Source: Variovorax paradoxus B4 (GTDB lineage: Bacteria; Pseudomonadota; Gammaproteobacteria; Burkholderiales; Burkholderiaceae_C). Taken from it: a stretch of DNA of 64,000 bases. The DNA lies in contig NC_022234.1 of NCBI RefSeq assembly GCF_000463015.1, positions 992,001 to 1,056,000 on the forward strand, read 5' to 3'. The notes below the pieces were generated by a model that saw only the letters and a list, made by a program, of their open reading frames with translations, was not told the origin of the DNA and did no database searches. Made by a program: the position numbers and the translations under genes. Positions within the stretch are counted from its first letter, which is position 1. Every line of letters begins with the position of its first letter. Positions 59,042 to 64,000 of the stretch are shown in pieces.

Positions 59042-59655
59042 AGAAGTCGAGATTTTCCGAGGAGCAGATTGCCTACGCGCTGCGACTCGCCGATTGCGGC
59101 ACGCCGGTGGTGCATGTGTGCCGACAGATCGGCATATCGGAAGCGACGTTCTGTACGTGGAAGAAGAAGTACGCGGACTTCGGCGTGAGTGAGCTGCACA
59201 AGCTCAAGCAACTCGAGGGCGAAAGCGCACGGTTGCGGCGTATCGTGGCCGACCTGACGCTGGATCGGCAGATTCAGCAGGAGCTCGTGCGAAAAAGCTC
59301 TGAAGGCTGCCAAGCGGCGCGAGCTGGCGGCCTGAACGCAAGAGCGCTTTCAGATCAGTGTGCATCGGTCATGTCGACTGTCGCTGCTGCGGCGTTCGAC
59401 GCGGTACACCGAGAGCGCCGCACGCGGTCCGAGCGCCCTGCGTCAGCGCATTCGAGACATCGCGATGAGCGGGCCTCGCTTTGGTTGCCGGCGTGTCCTG
59501 GTGATGCTTGAACGCGAGGGCCGGGAAGTGGGCAAGAAGCCCGTGTACCGGTTGTATCGCCTGGAAAGGCTGCAACTGCGCATGAAGGTGACGCGCCGCA
59601 AACGCATCGCGCTGCTGCGCGGCAAGCGAACACCGCACAAGCCAAGTCGGCGGCA
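59038..59655 (+). mobile_element. Truncated IS3-family element (orfA plus broken orfB)
   Basis: OrfA starts KKSRFSEEQIAYALRLADCG, with GISEATFCTWKKKYADFGVS and LEGESARLRRIVADLTLDRQ, an HTH/zipper pattern of the IS407-like branch and different from the element at 53982. The frame then shifts, and OrfB N-terminal sequence follows (SALRQRIRDIAMSGPRFGCR and VYRLYRLERLQLRMKVTRRK), ending near 59650 before the DDE catalytic core. No right-hand end is seen. Non-functional remnant. Confidence 0.78.
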
Positions 59656-59806
59656 TCGATGCATCGGCACGCCAAGATCGCTGAAGCACGACAAACGATG
59701 CTCGCCCTCTGCGATGATTTCAGAACGATGTGTGTGTTGTGACCGACTTCGGTCGCCCATCCTGGCGACAGGCAACCATGCTGCATGGATTTGATTGGAT
59801 GGTTGC

Positions 59807-60070
59807 TCAGAAGCTTGGAGCGTCCGCGTCCGGGGGCATGGAGGCGAGTGCCCTCTGCTCCTTCGAGAAGATCTCGCCGATGTAGGCATCGCGGCCCGTC
59901 CCCACGACGCTCGCCTCCGTGGCCCGGGCGTATCTGGACGCAAGGTTGTCATCTTCGGCCTGCGCCGCGGCTTTTCCGGACTCCAGCGGTTGTCTGCTCT
60001 GGTGACACGCGGTGGCGGTAACTCCCAGCCCCGCGAGCACTGCTGTTTGGAATATCCTGAGGAAGTCCAT
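59807..60070 (-). CDS. Small putative lipoprotein
   Basis: 87 residues from the ATG at 60070, with AGGAG 8 bases upstream. FLRIFQTAVLAGLGVTATAC is a short lipoprotein signal (lipobox ATAC, Cys near 23), followed by a polar, acidic/basic mature part of ~65 residues with no recognised family. It lies 102 bp downstream of another small membrane-protein gene on the same strand. Function unknown. Confidence 0.55.
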   Translation of the reverse strand: MDFLRIFQTAVLAGLGVTATACHQSRQPLESGKAAAQAEDDNLASRYARATEASVVGTGRDAYIGEIFSKEQRALASMPPDADAPSF

Positions 60071-60172
60071 ATCTACTCCTGGCTGATGGCAAGACCGGAA
60101 TGCCTGGCGGAGCCCCGGGGTCTTGCGAACCGACCGCGCCGCATCGAAAGCGATCACGGTGGCCCGTGTCCG

Positions 60173-60634
60173 TCATTCGCCCAGAACACAGAACAAGTGC
60201 CAACGCACCACGCGGTGCCCGCAGTAGCGGTCGACGATGCGCGCAGCCAGTTCTTGATTGCCGTGCAGGTCCCAACGCCTGTCGACCCAAAGCATGGCCT
60301 CGTAGAGGTCATCTGAGTCGCCGGTCAAGTCGAACTCGTCCAGCAGAGCTTGGGAGAGTGCCCGGTTTGAAAATTCGTCGCCGCTCGCCGCCTCGTTGCG
60401 CAGCAGATCGAGTCTGGATTGCGTCGCGGCAATGAGCGGGACTGCCGCGGCTGCTCGTGCAGGTTTGCTTGGTGCCGTGACGCTGACGGCCGGACTGTTC
60501 ATCGCGAAGGTCAGGAGAGCGCCGGCGACAACCGCCCCCGTCGCGAAGGACCCGATGAGCTGCGTGCGCTTCGAGAGCCGAAGCATGAGTGCGCTTTGTG
60601 CTGCGGACAGGCGTCGAACGGTGCGGTCGAACAT
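60173..60634 (-). CDS. Small membrane-anchored protein of unknown function
   Basis: 153 residues from the ATG at 60634. A single hydrophobic segment (LIGSFATGAVVAGALLTFAM, ~27-46) would anchor it, with ~100 polar residues beyond, including DLYEAMLWVDRRWDLHGNQE and a C-terminal RIVDRYCGHRVVRWHLFCVL. The latter part resembles a short helical repeat but no family is recognised. It may form an operon with the small lipoprotein downstream. Confidence 0.55.
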   Translation of the reverse strand: MFDRTVRRLSAAQSALMLRLSKRTQLIGSFATGAVVAGALLTFAMNSPAVSVTAPSKPARAAAAVPLIAATQSRLDLLRNEAASGDEFSNRALSQALLDEFDLTGDSDDLYEAMLWVDRRWDLHGNQELAARIVDRYCGHRVVRWHLFCVLGE

Positions 60635-60678
60635 GGCAAACTTTCTTGTTGTCAATCTTGGTGCGCGAGCGTAGGCGA

Positions 60679-61944
60679 TCACCGCAGCCGCCGCGTCATC
60701 GGAAGCGATGACACGGGTTCATGCGCACAAGGATCCGCCAGGCGCGCCTGCTGCCGAGTCGGAGGTGTCGAGTGGTGCAGCAGACGCAGCAGATCCCCCT
60801 GCTTGGACGTGCCGGTCTTGGAGTAGATCCTCTGCAGGTGGGTGCGGATGGTCGGCTCGCCCACGCCCAGCATGCCGGCGGCCTCGATGCCGCCGAGGCC
60901 TTGCGACAGCGCCATCAGCACGCGCAGTTCGCCGCCGGTGAGACCATGCAGCCGTCCAAATGCCTCCCCAGGCATCAGCGGCGCCTGGACAGGATCCTGG
61001 ATGAACACGGCAACACTCGCCGCGAACGGTGCGAGGATTCCCGCGCGGCGGCCATCGGCAACCGGCAGCAAGGTGGCGACGTAGCCCCCGCCGGCTCCAT
61101 CGGGGATTCCGATCGCATGGTCCTTGGTGCGCATGTCGGCACCATCGCGGCCTGAATCCTGGATCGCCTGCGTCAATGCGGCACGCGCGGCCGGACAGAC
61201 CGGGAACAACCGGTTGTTGACCAGGCGCATCGCCGTGCCCGATCTGACCTGTCGCTCGGCCGCAGTGTTCATGTACACGACGCGACCATCACGCGCTGCC
61301 AGGAACACGCCGGCGGCCAGCCCATCGAGGGTTCTCTTCAGCGCCTCTGAATTCAGCACCTGGATGTCGAGCGCATCGGAAATCGCCAGGGCACGGCAGA
61401 CGTGCGGCGCAAGGAGCTCGAACAGGCCGAGGTCGCTCTGCTGGTAGGGCGGCGACTTGTCGCTGCGCGACGCGTGCAGGGACGCCATGCGCCCGCCGGT
61501 GCGCAGCGCCGGAAACCAGATGATGTCGAGCACCCCGTATGGCTGCAACACTTCGCGGTAGAAGCGGCTGTCATGCAGATGGAAGCGCTCCATCGACAGC
61601 GCGCTCACCTCCCCGATGTTGGAAACGACATCGGCCACAGCCATCGGACTCTCGGCGTACTGGACGCCGAGTTTCTGCAGAAACTCCGGCTCATAGCCGA
61701 AGACGTACAGCTGGTCGTTCTGGATCTGCTTCAGGTCGTGCACGCAGATGCCGCCCCCGACGCTGTCACAGCGCTGCGCAATCATTGCGCATGTTGCGGC
61801 CCACCGCTGCGGGTCGAGGGAGCAGTCGTAGATCGCGCCGATCAGCTCCGACAGCTCGGCGACGGGAATCCCTTGCAGGCCCGTCATCGCACGCGGTTCC
61901 GAGCCGACGCCCGAACCCGAGGCGCGAGGTCCGTCAAATGCCAT
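60679..61944 (-). CDS. LuxR-type transcriptional regulator
   Basis: 421 residues from the ATG at 61944. An N-terminal sensory region (~1-230), a PAS-like middle part (LAARDGRVVYMNTAAERQVR, ~245-265) and a C-terminal LuxR HTH (LTGGELRVLMALSQGLGGIE, VGEPTIRTHLQRIYSKTGTS). Such proteins are usually stand-alone aromatic- or redox-responsive regulators. It is divergent from another LuxR-type gene (75 bp between starts). Confidence 0.83.
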   Translation of the reverse strand: MAFDGPRASGSGVGSEPRAMTGLQGIPVAELSELIGAIYDCSLDPQRWAATCAMIAQRCDSVGGGICVHDLKQIQNDQLYVFGYEPEFLQKLGVQYAESPMAVADVVSNIGEVSALSMERFHLHDSRFYREVLQPYGVLDIIWFPALRTGGRMASLHASRSDKSPPYQQSDLGLFELLAPHVCRALAISDALDIQVLNSEALKRTLDGLAAGVFLAARDGRVVYMNTAAERQVRSGTAMRLVNNRLFPVCPAARAALTQAIQDSGRDGADMRTKDHAIGIPDGAGGGYVATLLPVADGRRAGILAPFAASVAVFIQDPVQAPLMPGEAFGRLHGLTGGELRVLMALSQGLGGIEAAGMLGVGEPTIRTHLQRIYSKTGTSKQGDLLRLLHHSTPPTRQQARLADPCAHEPVSSLPMTRRLR

Positions 61945-62019
61945 ACGATGCTGGGCTGGTTCATCGAGGGATCGTAGGCCGGCAGGCTGCGTCGCGTAAT
62001 AACCTAAACAGGTGACCAA

Positions 62020-62856
62020 TTGAATGCAGGAGTTGCGCGCCCCGCCCAGCCTCCAGGGAACGATTTCACCGAGGCGATCTACGCGCTGTGGGACAAACTC
62101 GCGAACTACCCCATCGGCGATGGCGATGAAGCGCTCGAGCATCTGCTCTGCAGCCTCTGTTCGATCTTCGGCGCGCACAACGCACTTTGGTCGGTGGTCG
62201 TGCGGCTGCCAAGCCCTGCGTCGGGCGACGCGTTGAACGGCTGGCGTCCGCGATTCGTCCGCCTCCTGCGGCCTTTGCCGCCGATTGCCGCCTCGGTCCA
62301 GGAGCAGTTCGACACCCTGTGGTCACCGTCTGTCGACCTCTCACAGATCCTTGCCGTGTCCGGCGAAGAACCGTTCCGCACCCAGCTCCTGTTTGAAGCG
62401 CTGCCTCCGCAGTGGTTCGACGGACCACACTATCGGCGCCACTATCTGGCTATCGGACACGCGGACAGCATGTCGATGCGTTGTGCGATCAACGACGATG
62501 TGCGGGTGCACCTGTTCATCTTCCGCAGCACGGAAGCACCCCGGTTCTCATCAGCGGACAAGCACCCTTTCGGCCTGGCGCTTCGCGGGCTGCGCTGGTT
62601 CTACCGCCAGCAATTGCTCAGCCACGGGCTCCTCATCGCGAACGCGCCGCTCACGGCGATGGAACGCAGGGTCTTGCTGGGACTGCTCGACGGAAAGGCG
62701 GAGAAGGCGGTCGCAGCCATCCTGGGCCAAAGCCCGAACACGACGCACATCCACGTGAAGTCGATCTATGCCAAGTTCGGTGTCCATAACCGGGCGGCGC
62801 TGACCTCCCTCTGGCTCGGACGCCTGCCCGAAGCCGGCCTATCGAACATCGATTGA
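62020..62856 (+). CDS. LuxR-type transcriptional regulator
   Basis: 278 residues from a TTG at 62020 (no ATG fits). An N-terminal region without recognised domain (FTEAIYALWDKLANYPIGDG onward) and a C-terminal HTH (LTAMERRVLLGLLDGKAEKA, NTTHIHVKSIYAKFGVHNRA). Shorter than and different in its sensory part from the divergent LuxR gene. Targets unknown; the small DUF3563-like gene lies downstream. Confidence 0.8.
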   Translation: MNAGVARPAQPPGNDFTEAIYALWDKLANYPIGDGDEALEHLLCSLCSIFGAHNALWSVVVRLPSPASGDALNGWRPRFVRLLRPLPPIAASVQEQFDTLWSPSVDLSQILAVSGEEPFRTQLLFEALPPQWFDGPHYRRHYLAIGHADSMSMRCAINDDVRVHLFIFRSTEAPRFSSADKHPFGLALRGLRWFYRQQLLSHGLLIANAPLTAMERRVLLGLLDGKAEKAVAAILGQSPNTTHIHVKSIYAKFGVHNRAALTSLWLGRLPEAGLSNID

Positions 62857-63089
62857 TGGTGCGGCGACCCCACGCGTCATTGGTTCCGATGACGCCTTGA
62901 GCGTGCGATCTCCCTAGGCTCGGGACCCCACCGTTCCGCTTGGGAAGACGACATGCGCATGCGCCCGTTGCCGCCGATTCCGCTGATGCCTGCGGTCCGA
63001 CGGCGGATGTCGGGCCGGGACGGACGGCGTGGCCAAGGCGAAGAAGGCCTCCCCTCGCCAACACGCGATTCCAACCCCAGGAGTTCACC

Positions 63090-63332
63090 ATGAACATCAG
63101 CCGAATCCTCCCACCTCCGCTGTCGACCGATGCAGTTGAGGCGCCCGTTCCGTCCGTGCACGACGCCTTCAAGCGTGCTGTCGCAGCCCTTGTGCGGTGC
63201 TGCGCGACCGGCACAGCCGACCCGCGACAACGCTATCTCTCGCGATCGGTCAATCATGAAGACCTCGAGAACCGCATCCGTGCATGGGAAGCGTACGAAG
63301 CCCGCCTGCGATGCCTTCCGCCAGTGCTGTGA
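63090..63332 (+). CDS. Small DUF3563-like protein
   Basis: 80 residues from the ATG at 63090 (AGGAG 8 bases upstream). The C-terminal half, QRYLSRSVNHEDLENRIRAW, resembles the DUF3563 pattern of small Burkholderiales proteins (YL...D...LE-R-R...). The N-terminal half is proline-rich and variable. Role unknown. The 230 bp before it contain no clear gene. Confidence 0.55.
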   Translation: MNISRILPPPLSTDAVEAPVPSVHDAFKRAVAALVRCCATGTADPRQRYLSRSVNHEDLENRIRAWEAYEARLRCLPPVL

Positions 63333-63377
63333 GGACACGTTGAACATGAAGTCTTGGGGGGGAGCCACCCAGTTTGC

Positions 63378-64000
63378 CTATTCGGCTTGGTGGCGCCGGA
63401 AATCCAGTTCTTGAAGAAGCTGCGCCGTACCGCGCACGAGCCGGGTGGCCGGACGCACCGTCGGCGTCGCGAGGACCAGCGCGTTCCAGATGCCGGGCGG
63501 CCCGATCGGCGCGCGTGGCAGTGCTTCGTCGCCGACTGCGCCCAATGCGCTCTCCGGAAGGATCGTGCACCCGACGCCGCTCGCCACGAGCGCCAGGACG
63601 GTACGCACGGCGCCGACCTCCGCGAGCACCTGGAGCTCGATGCGGCGCGGACCCAGCACCGAGTCGAGCAAATGCCGGATCGCATTCGGCGCACTGGGCA
63701 GGACCATGGGGTAGTTCGCCAGCGCCGGCAAGGCGACGCGGGCCGGCAGCTTGCTCTTGGGCGGCGCCACCAGCAGGAGCTTTTCGCGCATCAGCGGCTG
63801 GTACGAAAGCTGGGCCGAAGGCGCGGGATCGAAGAGCAGCGCCAGGTCCAGCCGCCCCGCGATCAGCGATTCGCGCAGCGCAACGCTCAGGCCTTCGAGC
63901 ACCGTGATGACGGCACGGGGAAACCTCTGCCTGAACCGCCGGATGAGGGGCGCGCTCAAGCCAAGGGCCACCCGTGGCGGCATGCCGACCACGATCCGGC
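63378..64000 (-). CDS. LysR-family regulator, N-terminal part outside the window
   Basis: C-terminal ~206 residues of a LysR effector domain: VGMPPRVALGLSAPLIRRFR, LIAGRLDLALLFDPAPSAQL, LLLVAPPKSKLPARVALPAL and VASGVGCTILPESALG. The frame is open to the window edge, so the DNA-binding domain lies beyond 64000. The sequence resembles nitrogen-assimilation-control-type (Nac/Cbl-like) LysR proteins in the VGMPPRVA start of the domain; targets unknown. Confidence 0.8.
   Translation of the reverse strand, partial: RIVVGMPPRVALGLSAPLIRRFRQRFPRAVITVLEGLSVALRESLIAGRLDLALLFDPAPSAQLSYQPLMREKLLLVAPPKSKLPARVALPALANYPMVLPSAPNAIRHLLDSVLGPRRIELQVLAEVGAVRTVLALVASGVGCTILPESALGAVGDEALPRAPIGPPGIWNALVLATPTVRPATRLVRGTAQLLQELDFRRHQAE

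Noticed and set aside
53982..59655. Composite transposon formed by two copies of the same IS
   Set aside because: The OrfA sequences of the two remnants are clearly different, and both are in the same orientation and broken, so a classic composite transposon is not supported.
59656..59800. Short plus-strand frame (MHRHAKIAEARQTMLAL...) after the right IS remnant
   Set aside because: Only about 27 codons before a stop, no ribosome-binding site and no recognised family; probably IS or flanking debris.

Overview
The window is G+C-rich DNA with short intergenic gaps, many GTG/TTG starts and a striking number of tripartite-tricarboxylate (Bug/TctC) solute receptors. With Rieske-oxygenase, CoA-transferase and IclR/LysR catabolic islands, this points to a soil or aquatic betaproteobacterium of the order Burkholderiales (Comamonadaceae or Alcaligenaceae, for example a Variovorax or Bordetella relative). 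That placement is an inference from gene families; no rRNA or tRNA gene is present.

Layout. 0-7.1 kb: the end of a leuD-like gene and a Bug receptor, then a complete terephthalate-type cluster in the order known from Comamonas: divergent IclR regulator, Bug receptor, Rieske alpha, beta subunit, PdxA-like dihydrodiol dehydrogenase, ferredoxin reductase. 7.2-11.3 kb: a second oxygenase cassette (MarR regulator, phthalate-dioxygenase-type Rieske oxygenase, Bug receptor, PDR-type reductase). 11.4-11.9 kb: a scar made of the 3' ends of a Bug gene and a LysR gene, matching the locus at 54.4-59.0 kb with 4,115 bp missing. 12-15.7 kb: LysR, sulfatase, Bug receptor and a MaoC fragment. 15.7-22.1 kb: Bug receptor and two acyl-CoA dehydrogenases, divergent from two tandem IclR genes and a CoA-transferase. 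22.1-41.2 kb: mixed accessory genes (secreted serine hydrolase, NmrA-like protein and quinone reductase with LysR, an ALDH/cupin/amino-acid-oxidase operon with TetR, an exported epoxide-hydrolase-like enzyme, SDR, a TetR-YciI-Tag operon, MFS exporter, GST). 41.2-46.2 kb: a toxin-antitoxin pair and a HAD / Bug / PLP-dehydratase / RidA operon with a divergent LysR.

46.5-53.8 kb holds the most unusual unit: one tightly packed operon encoding a trimeric autotransporter adhesin, a BamE/OmpA-type peptidoglycan-binding lipoprotein (TpgA-like), an OmpR-type response regulator, a LysM-FecR envelope protein and a CHASE2 histidine kinase. An adhesin, its wall anchor and what looks like a private envelope-sensing two-component system are encoded together.

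54-59.7 kb: a Bug / DUF1254 / CoA-transferase / LysR module lying between two different broken IS3-family elements; the right-hand element has replaced the end of the LysR gene. 59.8-64 kb: small envelope proteins, two LuxR-type regulators, a small DUF3563-like protein and the C-terminal part of another LysR regulator.

The window carries seven intact Bug receptors plus one remnant but no TctA/TctB membrane partners, so these receptors must use permeases encoded elsewhere. Most catabolic units show clear inverted-repeat operators next to their divergent regulators; these are listed separately.
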